Assembly: GCA_937950325.1 (NCBI GenBank)
Contig: CALFDJ010000029.1
Span: 1 to 32,441 of the forward strand
Direction of reading: 5' to 3'
Source of the DNA: an uncultured Collinsella sp.
GTDB taxonomy: Bacteria > Actinomycetota > Coriobacteriia > Coriobacteriales > Coriobacteriaceae
DNA: 32,441 bases
Shown here: piece after piece, positions 8,806 to 16,159 of the stretch
How the letters are laid out: each line of letters opens with the position of its first letter
Position numbering within the stretch: the first letter of the stretch is position 1
Position numbers and translations under genes: made by a program
Notes under the pieces: generated by a model
What the model saw: the letters and a program-made list of their open reading frames with translations, nothing else
Databases searched by the model: none
Told to the model about the DNA's origin: nothing

Positions 8806-9342
8806 GTGGGTATGACGGACTCTTTTGAGCAGATTTCCGCACATAACGAGGAGCTGGCGCGCGATATCGTCGAGCGCGCGAGCGCTCGGGGTGTGACGGT
8901 TTCGACGGCTGAGTCGCTGACGGCGGGTATGATCGCCTCGACGATTGCGGATATCCCGGGCGCCTCGGCGGTGCTGCGTGGCGGTGCGGTGACCTACTGC
9001 GATGAGATTAAGCATCGCGTGCTGGGTGTTGAGCAGGAGACGCTCGACCGCTACACCGCGGTGTCGCATCAAACTGCGCGCGAGATGGCGTCGAGTTCGC
9101 TGGAACTGTACCAGAGCGATATTGCAGTGAGCGCAACGGGTTATGCCGGCCCCGGCGGTGGTACTGAGGACGATCCTGCTGGCACTTTCTATATTGGCTG
9201 GGCACATCGTTCCGCCGATGGGGGAGTGCCGGTCGTGGACTCTGTGCGCTGCCACTATGAGGGCGACCGTTCGTGTGTTCGTGCCCATGCGGTCACGGAG
9301 GCATTGGGTCGCATTGCCCTTGTGCTCAACTCTATGGAATAG
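8806..9342 (+). CDS. pncC: CinA C-terminal domain protein, nicotinamide-nucleotide amidase
   Basis: The protein of about 178 aa consists only of the CinA C-terminal domain, which deamidates nicotinamide mononucleotide in NAD salvage. The motif STAESLTAG followed by PGASAVLRGGAVTY is the family hallmark, and GYAGPGGGTEDDPAGTFYIG lies further on. The N-terminal COG1058 half of full-length CinA is absent. The start is GTG at 8806, five bases after an AGG; the ATG at 8812 is a close alternative. The cinA-recA pairing is widely conserved, but here a terminator and a separate SOS promoter lie between them. Confidence 0.9.
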   Translation: MGMTDSFEQISAHNEELARDIVERASARGVTVSTAESLTAGMIASTIADIPGASAVLRGGAVTYCDEIKHRVLGVEQETLDRYTAVSHQTAREMASSSLELYQSDIAVSATGYAGPGGGTEDDPAGTFYIGWAHRSADGGVPVVDSVRCHYEGDRSCVRAHAVTEALGRIALVLNSME

Positions 9343-9349
9343 ACGTGTT

Positions 9350-9373
9350 TTAAGGGGCCTCCGGGCCCCTTAA
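9350..9373 (+). terminator. Terminator after pncC
   Basis: A perfect 10-bp stem, TTAAGGGGCC (9350-9359) with GGCCCCTTAA (9364-9373), and a TCCG tetraloop. The downstream T tract is weak. It separates the rnj-to-pncC run from the recA promoter. Confidence 0.75.
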
Positions 9374-9469
9374 TTGTGGAGATAGGGACCTCCGGCGAAT
9401 TTTATCTTTGTGCAGGTAGTTGTCGTATTTTTCCTCGCCATGATTTTCTTGGTTCGCCTGCGGTCAAGT

Positions 9470-9502
9470 ATTTGGTCAGTGTTTGGTCGGCGTTTGGTTG
9501 GG
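9470..9502 (+). repeat. Three 11-bp direct repeats upstream of recA
   Basis: ATTTGGTCAGT (9470-9480), GTTTGGTCGGC (9481-9491) and GTTTGGTTGGG (9492-9502) are contiguous and share TTTGGTY. A partial fourth copy (TTTTGG) follows. The 11-bp period is about one helical turn. They end about 40 bp upstream of the recA -35 box. No known regulator site is recognised. Confidence 0.6.
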
Positions 9503-9540
9503 TTTTGGAAAGACCGCCTGCATATGATTAGCCTGAACGG

Positions 9541-9569
9541 TTGACCACGAACAGCCGTTCGTTTATTAT
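9541..9569 (+). promoter_or_regulatory. recA promoter with embedded LexA (SOS) box
   Basis: The -35 TTGACC (9541-9546) and -10 TATTAT (9564-9569) are separated by exactly 17 bp. The perfect palindrome CGAACAGCCGTTCG (9548-9561) fills the spacer and matches the Gram-positive/actinobacterial LexA box, CGAAC-N4-GTTCG. LexA bound there would block RNA polymerase. LexA itself is encoded at 19075-19719 and its own region carries similar boxes. Confidence 0.93.
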
Positions 9570-9599
9570 CGATGCAGGTTGTTAAGAGGAGGGCTATTC

Positions 9600-10748
9600 A
9601 TGGCCAAGAATTCAGGTCCCGTACGTACCGTTCATGCTCGCACGACGGGTAAAGAGCGCGATGAGATGATCGCCACCACCAAGGCCGAGATCGAGAAGAA
9701 ATTCGGCCAGGGTTCCATCATGAGGTACGGCGACGGTGGCCCCGAGCTCGAGGTCGAGGCCATTCCCACGGGCGCCCTGGCCCTCGATGCCGCGCTGGGT
9801 ATCGGCGGCGTGCCGCGCGGCCGTATCGTCGAGATTTACGGTCCCGAGTCCTCCGGTAAGACGACGCTTTCGCTCGAGATCCTGGCCGAGGCCCAGGCAA
9901 TGGGTGGCGTTGTGGCATTTATCGATGCCGAGCATGCGCTCGATCCCACGTATGCCGCGCGCATCGGCGTGGATATCGACGAGGTGCTCATTTCTCAGCC
10001 CGATACGGGCGAGCAGGCGCTCGAGATTGTTGACATGCTTGTGCGTTCAGGTGCCATCGATGCCATCGTTGTCGACTCCGTCGCCGCGCTGACCCCGCGT
10101 GCCGAGATCGAGGGAGAAATCGGCGACACTACGGTCGGTCTTCAGGCTCGCCTGATGAGCCAGGCGCTCCGCAAGCTCGCCGGCTCGCTGTCTAAGTCCA
10201 ACACGACGTGCATCTTCATTAACCAGCTGCGTGAGAAGATCGGCGTCATGTTCGGCAACCCCGAGACCACGACGGGCGGTCGCGCCCTTAAGTTCTTCTC
10301 TTCGGTGCGTATCGACATTCGCCGCATCGACAGCATTAAGCTTAAGGACGAGGTTATCGGTAACCGCGTGCGCGCCAAGGTCGTTAAGAACAAGGTGGCA
10401 GCTCCGTTCCGTTCTGCTGAGTTCGACATCATGTACGGTACGGGCATCTCTAAGGAGGGCTCGATTCTGGACATGGCTGTCGAGTGCGGCATCTGCAAGA
10501 AGATGGGCTCCTGGTTTGCCTATGGCGAGGACAAGCTCGGCAACGGTCGCGAGGCCGCCAAGGCTTTCCTGCGCGAACACCCCGATTGCGCCGACGAGAT
10601 TGAGCATAAGGTTCGCCTTGCCTGCGGACTTGAGTTTGATGACGATGCTCCGTCCGAGGTCGAGCTGACCGATCAGCCTGCGCCTGAGGAGTTTGATGAG
10701 CTTTACGCCATCGATGGTTCCGCTATGCTCGATGATGACGACGAGTAG
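9600..10748 (+). CDS. recA: Recombinase RecA
   Basis: RecA forms filaments on single-stranded DNA for strand exchange and triggers LexA self-cleavage. The protein is 382 aa. Walker A GPESSGKT lies at 81-88, followed by IVVDSVAALTPRAEIEG (Walker B and L1 region), and a KxxNQLREKIGVMFGNPETTTGG-type L2 region is present. The C-terminus ends in the usual acidic tail (LDDDDE). I chose the ATG at 9600, seven bases after AGAGGAGGG; an in-frame TTG at 9579 lies before the ribosome site and is unlikely. An N-terminal extension of about 15 residues (NSGPVRTVHARTTG) precedes the conserved start. The gene is expressed from the SOS promoter at 9541-9569, and recX follows. Confidence 0.97.
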   Translation: MAKNSGPVRTVHARTTGKERDEMIATTKAEIEKKFGQGSIMRYGDGGPELEVEAIPTGALALDAALGIGGVPRGRIVEIYGPESSGKTTLSLEILAEAQAMGGVVAFIDAEHALDPTYAARIGVDIDEVLISQPDTGEQALEIVDMLVRSGAIDAIVVDSVAALTPRAEIEGEIGDTTVGLQARLMSQALRKLAGSLSKSNTTCIFINQLREKIGVMFGNPETTTGGRALKFFSSVRIDIRRIDSIKLKDEVIGNRVRAKVVKNKVAAPFRSAEFDIMYGTGISKEGSILDMAVECGICKKMGSWFAYGEDKLGNGREAAKAFLREHPDCADEIEHKVRLACGLEFDDDAPSEVELTDQPAPEEFDELYAIDGSAMLDDDDE

Positions 10749-10759
10749 CGGTTACGCTC

Positions 10760-11452
10760 ATGTCGTATACGGTGACCGAGGCCACGGTCGTCTTTCCCGA
10801 TAAGAAGGCGGCCTCCTCGTTTTCGAGCGGGTATGCGTCCAAAAAGCCTTGCGCACATATCGATTGTGAGCTTGAGGACGGTTTTGAGCGGTCCATTTGG
10901 ATTCCCATGCGGGTCGCGCGCCTGTATGTCAAAAACCGCCCCGATCTTCCCTGTGATTGGGACAACTTTCGTGAGGCGGTGCAGCTCATCGAGCGTAAAT
11001 GTGCACTTACCATGGTGACCGAGATGCTATCGCGCCGCGACCATGCGACGGGTGAGGTCCGTGACAAGCTGGCTCGCTACGGCTTTCACCAGCCCGCGAT
11101 CGATTTCGCCGTCGAGCGCGCCACCGAGTATCACTTTTTAGACGAGAACCGCTTTTGCTCGTACTTTATCGAGGAGCGCAAGCGGCGCGGTTGGGGACAG
11201 CGCAAAATCGAGACCGAGCTCAAGCGACGTCATGTTGTGCTCGATGACATTCCCGGTTATCCCGAGGATTATTTTGCCGTCGAAGACGATTTGGCGCGTG
11301 CGTCAGCCCTGCTCGCCAAGCGGCGTGTTCCAGAGACGCGTGGATTCGAAAAACTGGTTCGGTTTTTGATGGGCAAGGGCTTCTCGTATCACATCGCCGC
11401 CGATGCCGTTAAGGCACGTCTCGATGCCGAACGCGAGGAATGTGCGGTTTAG
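10760..11452 (+). CDS. recX: Regulatory protein RecX
   Basis: RecX binds RecA filaments and limits RecA activity. The 230-aa protein has the three-helix repeat pattern: RRDHATGEVRDKLARYGF, then FLDENRFCSYFIEERKRRGW with GQRKIETELKRR, and a degenerate third repeat at the C-terminus. It begins 11 bases after recA and has no clear ribosome site of its own. Low-level expression through coupling to recA is therefore likely, as is common for recX. A weak terminator follows. Confidence 0.9.
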   Translation: MSYTVTEATVVFPDKKAASSFSSGYASKKPCAHIDCELEDGFERSIWIPMRVARLYVKNRPDLPCDWDNFREAVQLIERKCALTMVTEMLSRRDHATGEVRDKLARYGFHQPAIDFAVERATEYHFLDENRFCSYFIEERKRRGWGQRKIETELKRRHVVLDDIPGYPEDYFAVEDDLARASALLAKRRVPETRGFEKLVRFLMGKGFSYHIAADAVKARLDAEREECAV

Positions 11453-11466
11453 GCGTATGCGTTTTG

Positions 11467-11509
11467 TGGCCCTGCCGTTCACCGCGTTTTAGCCGCCGTG
11501 CCGGGGCCA
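11467..11509 (+). terminator. Possible terminator after recX
   Basis: TGGCCCTG (11467-11474) pairs with CGGGGCCA (11502-11509), eight bp with one G-T wobble and a long loop, followed by TTTATTT. It ends just before the rny promoter. Moderate support only. Confidence 0.45.
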
Positions 11510-11514
11510 TTTAT

Positions 11515-11543
11515 TTGACAGTTGTTGTGGTTCAACGTACGAT
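11515..11543 (+). promoter_or_regulatory. rny promoter
   Basis: TTGACA (11515-11520) and TACGAT (11538-11543) are separated by exactly 17 bp, giving a consensus -35 and a 4/6 -10. The predicted transcript would carry a leader of about 160 bases before the rny ATG at 11710. That leader ends in a hairpin at 11649-11674. Confidence 0.8.
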
Positions 11544-11648
11544 AAACACTGTCATTTGCTTTGTGATATGTGCTCATCTGTTATGAGTTTGTTTATATGT
11601 TTATCTGTATCCGACCCGCATAAGCTGCGCCCATATTACTCAAATGTC

Positions 11649-11674
11649 GCGAGCCGTTCGTAAGGACGGTTCGC
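11649..11674 (+). promoter_or_regulatory. Leader hairpin before rny, attenuator-like
   Basis: GCGAGCCGT (11649-11657) pairs with ACGGTTCGC (11666-11674), nine bp with one wobble and an 8-base loop, followed by TTTGTTGTGT. It lies in the 5' leader about 35 bases before the start codon. It could be a partial terminator or a processing site. Function is inferred from shape and position only. Confidence 0.45.
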
Positions 11675-11709
11675 TTTGTTGTGTAACGAATCCATAAAAA
11701 GGAGTGAGC

Positions 11710-13260
11710 ATGCCTATCATCGCAGCGCTCGTTGGCATCGTTTTGGGTGCCATCGCCGCCATTGCCTACATGCGCACCGCCAAGCAGGGTAGTCTTCACG
11801 AGGCCGACGAAAAGATCCAGTCGGCACACGCACAGGCTGAGTCCCTGATCGGTGATGCTAAGCGTCAGGCCGAGACCCTCAAAAAAGAGGCTCTGCTCGA
11901 GGCTAAAGAGGAGATCATCAAGAACAAGCAGGCCGCCGAGGCCGAGGACAAGCAGCGTAAGAGCGAGATTCGTACGCTCGAGAACCGTGTGATGCAGCGC
12001 GAGGAGTCCCTCGATCGCCGAAACGACGCTCTCGACAAGCGTGAGCACCAGCTGTCCAGCCAGGCCGGTCAGGTCGAGAAGCGCTCTCGCGAGCTCGAGG
12101 AGCTCTGCGCCAAGCAGACCTCCGAGCTCGAGCGTATCGCCGACCTGACCCGCGAGGATGCCCACAAGGAGCTCCTCGATAAGGTTCGCGGCGAGGTCAC
12201 CCACGAGGCCGCCACGATCATTCGCGAGTCCGAGCAGCAGGTTCGCGCCGAGTGCCACAAGACCGCCCAGGAGATTCTGTCCCTGGCGATTCAGCGCTGC
12301 GCTGCCGACCACACAGCCGAGGTCACCGTTACCTCCGTGCACATTCCCTCTGATGACCTCAAGGGCCGTATCATCGGTCGCGAGGGTCGCAACATCCGGA
12401 CCTTCGAGCAGGTTTCCGGCGTCAACCTCGTGATTGACGACACGCCCGAGACCGTCGTTCTTTCGAGCTTCGACCCGGTCCGTCGTGAGACCGCCCGTGT
12501 TGCCCTCGAGAACCTCATCGCCGACGGCCGCATTCACCCCGCCCGCATCGAGGAGATGTATCACAAGGCTGCCGACCTGGTTCAGCAGCGCGTGCGCGAG
12601 GCTGGCGAGCAGGCTGCCTTCGATACCGGCATTCACGACCTGCACCCCGAGATCGTCAAGACCCTTGGTGCCCTGCGCTACCGTACCTCGTTTGGTCAGA
12701 ACGTGCTTCAGCACTCCCTCGAAGTCTCTGACCTGTGCGGCGTGATGGCTTCCGAGCTTGGCCTGGACGTTGTGACCGCCAAGCGCGCCGGTCTGCTGCA
12801 CGACCTGGGCAAGGCAATTGACCACGACGTCGAGGGCCCGCATGCCGTCATCGGCGCCGAGCTTGCCCGCCGTTATGGCGAGAAGCCCGTTATCGTTCAT
12901 GCTATCGAGGCTCACCATGCCGATGTCGACCCTAACACGGTGCTCGATGTCCTGGTACAGGCCGCTGATGCTGTCTCTGCTTCTCGCCCCGGTGCCCGTC
13001 GCGAGTCTGCCGAGAACTACATCAAGCGTCTCGAGAAGCTCGAGGAGATCGCCAACTCCCATGAAGGCGTCGAGCGTACCTATGCCATGCAGGCTGGTCG
13101 CGAGGTCCACGTCATGGTTCAGCCGGACAAGATCTCCGATGCCCAGTCCACGGTCCTGGCTCACGATATCGCCCATCAGATCGAGGAAGAGATGGAGTAT
13201 CCCGGTCAGGTGCGCGTCGTCGTGATTCGCGAGAGCCGCGCTGTCGATATCGCTAAATAA
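11710..13260 (+). CDS. rny: Ribonuclease Y
   Basis: Membrane-anchored endoribonuclease that starts mRNA decay. The protein is 516 aa. It has an N-terminal membrane helix (residues ~1-20), a long charged coiled coil to ~200 that is very rich in Glu/Lys/Arg, a KH RNA-binding domain (~205-270, IIGREGRNIR) and an HD domain with the catalytic LLHDLGKA (H364-D365) and a later HAIEAHHAD. The ATG at 11710 lies five bases after AAAAAGGAG; the GTG at 11704 overlaps that site and is unlikely. Together with RNase J at 269 it gives the Gram-positive type of mRNA-decay set. The next gene begins one base after its stop. Confidence 0.96.
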   Translation: MPIIAALVGIVLGAIAAIAYMRTAKQGSLHEADEKIQSAHAQAESLIGDAKRQAETLKKEALLEAKEEIIKNKQAAEAEDKQRKSEIRTLENRVMQREESLDRRNDALDKREHQLSSQAGQVEKRSRELEELCAKQTSELERIADLTREDAHKELLDKVRGEVTHEAATIIRESEQQVRAECHKTAQEILSLAIQRCAADHTAEVTVTSVHIPSDDLKGRIIGREGRNIRTFEQVSGVNLVIDDTPETVVLSSFDPVRRETARVALENLIADGRIHPARIEEMYHKAADLVQQRVREAGEQAAFDTGIHDLHPEIVKTLGALRYRTSFGQNVLQHSLEVSDLCGVMASELGLDVVTAKRAGLLHDLGKAIDHDVEGPHAVIGAELARRYGEKPVIVHAIEAHHADVDPNTVLDVLVQAADAVSASRPGARRESAENYIKRLEKLEEIANSHEGVERTYAMQAGREVHVMVQPDKISDAQSTVLAHDIAHQIEEEMEYPGQVRVVVIRESRAVDIAK

Positions 13261-13261
13261 C

Positions 13262-14347
13262 ATGAGCGACGCGAACGAGCTCATCTCATTTATCGCGTCG
13301 ATGTCGGGGGAGGGCAACCTTCGCGTCGAGGAGAACCTTGGCGAGGGGTATGTCCGCCTCCGCGTTTCGGAGGCCGAGCGGCGCCAGGCAAAGCACGACA
13401 TTCAGAATGTCGAGGATATCGTCATCGAAATGCTCCGTAATGCTCGCGATGCTGGCGCCGACAAGGTCTATCTCGCCACGACCAAGGAAGATGGCGTCCG
13501 CACGCTTGTCTTTCTGGATAACGGTTCGGGCGTTCCACAGGATATGCAAGAGCGAATCTTCGATGCCCGCGTCACCTCCAAGCTCGAGAGTATGAAGATG
13601 GACCGTTGGGGCGTTCACGGTCGTGGCATGGCATTGTTTTCGATCAAGCAGAACACCGATGAGGCCCGTGTGGTCACGTCAGGTGTCGATCTTGGCTCGG
13701 CCTTTAAGGTGAGCGTTGCGGCCGACCGCCTCAGTGAGCGTGCCGATCAGTCCAGCTGGCCCCAGGCTGTCAAGGATGAGGACGGACGTTATGTCTGTGC
13801 TCGCGGTCCGCATAATATTATTCGCGCTGCTTGTGAGTTTGCGCTCGAGGAGTTGCGTGGTTGCGATGTCTATCTTGGTTCTCCGTCTGAGATTGCCGCG
13901 ACCCTTTATGCTCAGGCGTCAAGTCGGCTCGATACGTCGCGTCTCCTGTTCATTGATGACGAGAGCGAGCTTCCAGTTGTCGATCGTTTAGGCCTTGCCT
14001 CTGATGCCGAGGACTTTATCCGTATCTGTTCGGGTTTGGGTCTTGAGATGTCTGAGCGCACGGCCCATCGCATTTTGGCAGGGCAGATTAAGCCCGTTCG
14101 CGGTGTGACTGCGCGTCTGCTGCGCGAGCGTGATTCGTCCTCGCATGCGCCGGCTCCTGTCGATCTCGCGAAGGATCGTCGCGGGCTACGTATTGCCAAG
14201 GATGACATAGCACAGTTTTCGCGTGCTGTGGAGCGCGACTTTAATGACCTTGCCGCTCGGTACTATCTCAACCTTTGCGGCGACCCAAAGATTCGTGTTT
14301 CGCGTGATCGAATCACCGTGACCTTCGATCTTGCCAAAGAGGAATAG
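13262..14347 (+). CDS. GHKL-type ATP-binding protein of unknown function
   Basis: A 361-aa soluble protein with the Bergerat (GHKL) ATP-binding fold of Hsp90, MutL and histidine kinases. The N box is EMLRNARDAGA (56-66), the first glycine motif DNGSGVP (86-92) and the second GVHGRGMAL (117-125). No kinase phosphoacceptor, membrane helix or recognised effector domain is visible. The C-terminal ~180 residues are unfamiliar. It sits one base after rny and just before spoVS, the slot that the phosphodiesterase gene ymdB fills in Bacillus. Tight linkage to rny suggests co-expression and a possible RNA-related or regulatory role; this is inference. It could be a MutL/Hsp90-like switch protein. Confidence 0.8.
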   Translation: MSDANELISFIASMSGEGNLRVEENLGEGYVRLRVSEAERRQAKHDIQNVEDIVIEMLRNARDAGADKVYLATTKEDGVRTLVFLDNGSGVPQDMQERIFDARVTSKLESMKMDRWGVHGRGMALFSIKQNTDEARVVTSGVDLGSAFKVSVAADRLSERADQSSWPQAVKDEDGRYVCARGPHNIIRAACEFALEELRGCDVYLGSPSEIAATLYAQASSRLDTSRLLFIDDESELPVVDRLGLASDAEDFIRICSGLGLEMSERTAHRILAGQIKPVRGVTARLLRERDSSSHAPAPVDLAKDRRGLRIAKDDIAQFSRAVERDFNDLAARYYLNLCGDPKIRVSRDRITVTFDLAKEE

Positions 14348-14354
14348 TGCCTTT

Positions 14355-14370
14355 ACCGAGTCCACTCGGT
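14355..14370. promoter_or_regulatory. 16-bp palindrome before spoVS, operator-like
   Basis: ACCGAGTCCACTCGGT is a pair of perfect 7-bp arms around two bases. It abuts a candidate -10 element, TACGAT (14370-14375), which has the same hexamer as the rny -10. The two-base centre makes a DNA-binding site more likely than an RNA hairpin. No regulator is known. Confidence 0.5.
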
Positions 14371-14421
14371 ACGATAAAGTTATTGCAGTTAAAACGTACT
14401 TTTAAACGCAGGAGTTTCTTC

Positions 14422-14739
14422 ATGGATTGCCTGAAGGTATCAAGCAAATCATCGCCCGCGTCCGTTGCCGGCGCCATCGCCGGCATGGTCAAGGATGGTG
14501 TACCCGTCAACATCCAGTGTGTCGGCGCCGGTGCGGTCAACCAGGCTATTAAGGCCGTGGCTATCGCGCGCGGTTTTTTGATTCCAACCGGTTTTGATAT
14601 TTCCTGCGCGCCCGTGTTCTCCGACATCCTCATTAACGGGGAGTCGCGCACGGCCATCCGCCTTTCTATCTACGTTCACCAGATCAATCGAGCTGCTATG
14701 GATAACGTCGTCATGGATGATGTTAAGCCTGTGGCATAG
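14422..14739 (+). CDS. spoVS: Stage V sporulation protein S homologue
   Basis: A 105-aa Alba-like protein. The core DCLKVSSKSSPASVAGAIAG through CAPVFSDILINGESRTAIRL matches SpoVS closely. SpoVS affects sporulation in Bacillus but is found in many bacteria that do not sporulate, where its role is unclear; binding of nucleic acid is likely from its fold. The start at 14422 follows GCAGGAG with seven bases of spacing. The C-terminus carries ~15 residues (MDNVVMDDVKPVA) beyond the usual length of about 86. A palindrome and a possible promoter lie upstream, so it may have its own regulation while lying between the rny operon and miaB. Confidence 0.93.
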   Translation: MDCLKVSSKSSPASVAGAIAGMVKDGVPVNIQCVGAGAVNQAIKAVAIARGFLIPTGFDISCAPVFSDILINGESRTAIRLSIYVHQINRAAMDNVVMDDVKPVA

Positions 14740-14788
14740 CTTCTGCTTGTCTCGATTCGCCTCCCTTCCATCGTTAGGACTTATGCAC

Positions 14789-16159
14789 ATGGACCAGCGT
14801 TCCGTACGCGATATTCTTGCCGGTAAAACCTACTTTATCCGCACCTTTGGCTGCCAGATGAATCAGCACGATTCCGAGCGCGTGAGCGGTCTGCTCGATT
14901 CGTATGGTTGCCTCATGGCGCTCGATCCCGAGCATGCCGATATCGTTGTCTTCATGACATGCTGTGTGCGTGAGGCCGCCGATACTCGCCTGTACGGTCA
15001 GTGCAATTCCTGCAAAAGCCTGCCGCCTTCGCCTTCGGGCAAGCGTGTGGTTGCCGTGGGCGGCTGCATTGCGCAGCGTGATGGCGAGGGCCTGCTCACC
15101 AACGTCGATAACGTCAATGTCATCTTTGGCACGCATTCTATCGCACATGTGGCCGAGCTCATTGCCGAGGCGTTCCTTGACGGCAAGCGTCATATCCGCA
15201 CCAATGAGCATGAGGATACGGATGCCATGAGCATGCCGTGGCATCGCGAGACCCAGTATCACGCCTGGGTGCCCATCATGACGGGCTGCAATAATTTCTG
15301 CACCTATTGCATCGTGCCGTACGTGCGCGGTCGCGAAAAGAGCCGCCCCTTCGAGGAGATTGTCGACGAGGTGACCGGTTTGGTGCGCCAGGGCGTGCGT
15401 GAGATTACGCTGCTGGGCCAAAACGTTAACTCATATGGTCGCGATCTGTTTGGCAAGCCGCGTTTTGCCGATCTGCTGCGTGCCGTGGGCGATACGGGTG
15501 TGGAGCGCATCTTCTTTACGTCTTCGCATCCCAAGGACCTGCTGCCCGAGACCATCGACGCCATGGCCGAAACGCCTGCCGTTATGCCGCAGCTGCACTT
15601 GGCCGTCCAGTCAGGTTCGACGCGGATCCTCAAAGAGATGAATCGCCGTTATACACGCGAGGACTATCTGGGCCTGGTCGATCGCATCCGCAATCGCATG
15701 CCCGATATCGCGCTCTCGACTGACATTATCGTTGGCTTTCCGGGCGAGACTGAAGAAGACTTTGAGCAGACGCTCTCACTTGCCGAGATGGTCCGCTATG
15801 CTCAGGCCTATACCTTCATCTATTCCAAGCGCGCCGGTACCCCGGCCGCCGAGATTGACGATCCTACGCCGCATGAGGTTATTCTCGAGCGTTTCAACCG
15901 CCTGGTTAAGGTTATCGAGACCACGGCACATGAGTATAACCAGGGTGAGCTTCATACTGTGGTGCCGGCGCTCATTGAGGGCACGAGCAAGAAGAACGAT
16001 GCGGTCCTGCTGGGCAAGAGTCCCAAGAATCAGACCGTGCATGCGCCTATCCCCGAGGGTTACAGCATCGATCAGCTTGTTGGCAAGATCGTTGATATTG
16101 ACGTTGACGTTGCCAAGACCTGGTATTTGTCCGGCTCCGTTGTGGGCGAGCCGCGCTAA
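14789..16159 (+). CDS. miaB: tRNA-2-methylthio-N6-dimethylallyladenosine synthase MiaB
   Basis: Radical-SAM methylthiotransferase acting on i6A37 of tRNA, the step after MiaA. The protein is 456 aa. The UPF0004 domain has FGCQMNQHDSE, TCCVREAA and GGCIAQRDG; the radical-SAM cluster motif is CNNFCTYCIVPYVRGREKSR. A TRAM domain ends the protein. The FGCQMN motif marks MiaB rather than RimO. I chose the ATG at 14789, nine bases from AGGA; the ATG at 14783 is only three bases from it. The stop overlaps the miaA start (TAATG), so both enzymes of this tRNA modification are likely made together. Confidence 0.95.
   Translation: MDQRSVRDILAGKTYFIRTFGCQMNQHDSERVSGLLDSYGCLMALDPEHADIVVFMTCCVREAADTRLYGQCNSCKSLPPSPSGKRVVAVGGCIAQRDGEGLLTNVDNVNVIFGTHSIAHVAELIAEAFLDGKRHIRTNEHEDTDAMSMPWHRETQYHAWVPIMTGCNNFCTYCIVPYVRGREKSRPFEEIVDEVTGLVRQGVREITLLGQNVNSYGRDLFGKPRFADLLRAVGDTGVERIFFTSSHPKDLLPETIDAMAETPAVMPQLHLAVQSGSTRILKEMNRRYTREDYLGLVDRIRNRMPDIALSTDIIVGFPGETEEDFEQTLSLAEMVRYAQAYTFIYSKRAGTPAAEIDDPTPHEVILERFNRLVKVIETTAHEYNQGELHTVVPALIEGTSKKNDAVLLGKSPKNQTVHAPIPEGYSIDQLVGKIVDIDVDVAKTWYLSGSVVGEPR

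Noticed and set aside
6751..9288. 845-codon open frame on the minus strand opposite rimO, pgsA and pncC
   Set aside because: It is a mirror of GC-rich codon bias in three well-identified genes, low in complexity and rich in His/Asp/Arg, with no family resemblance.
9470..9502. Repeats before recA as a CRISPR array
   Set aside because: The 11-bp units are contiguous without spacers and no cas genes are present.
11651..11674. LexA box in the rny leader
   Set aside because: GAGCCGTTCG and GACGGTTCG resemble half-sites only; they do not form CGAAC-N4-GTTCG and are better explained as hairpin arms.
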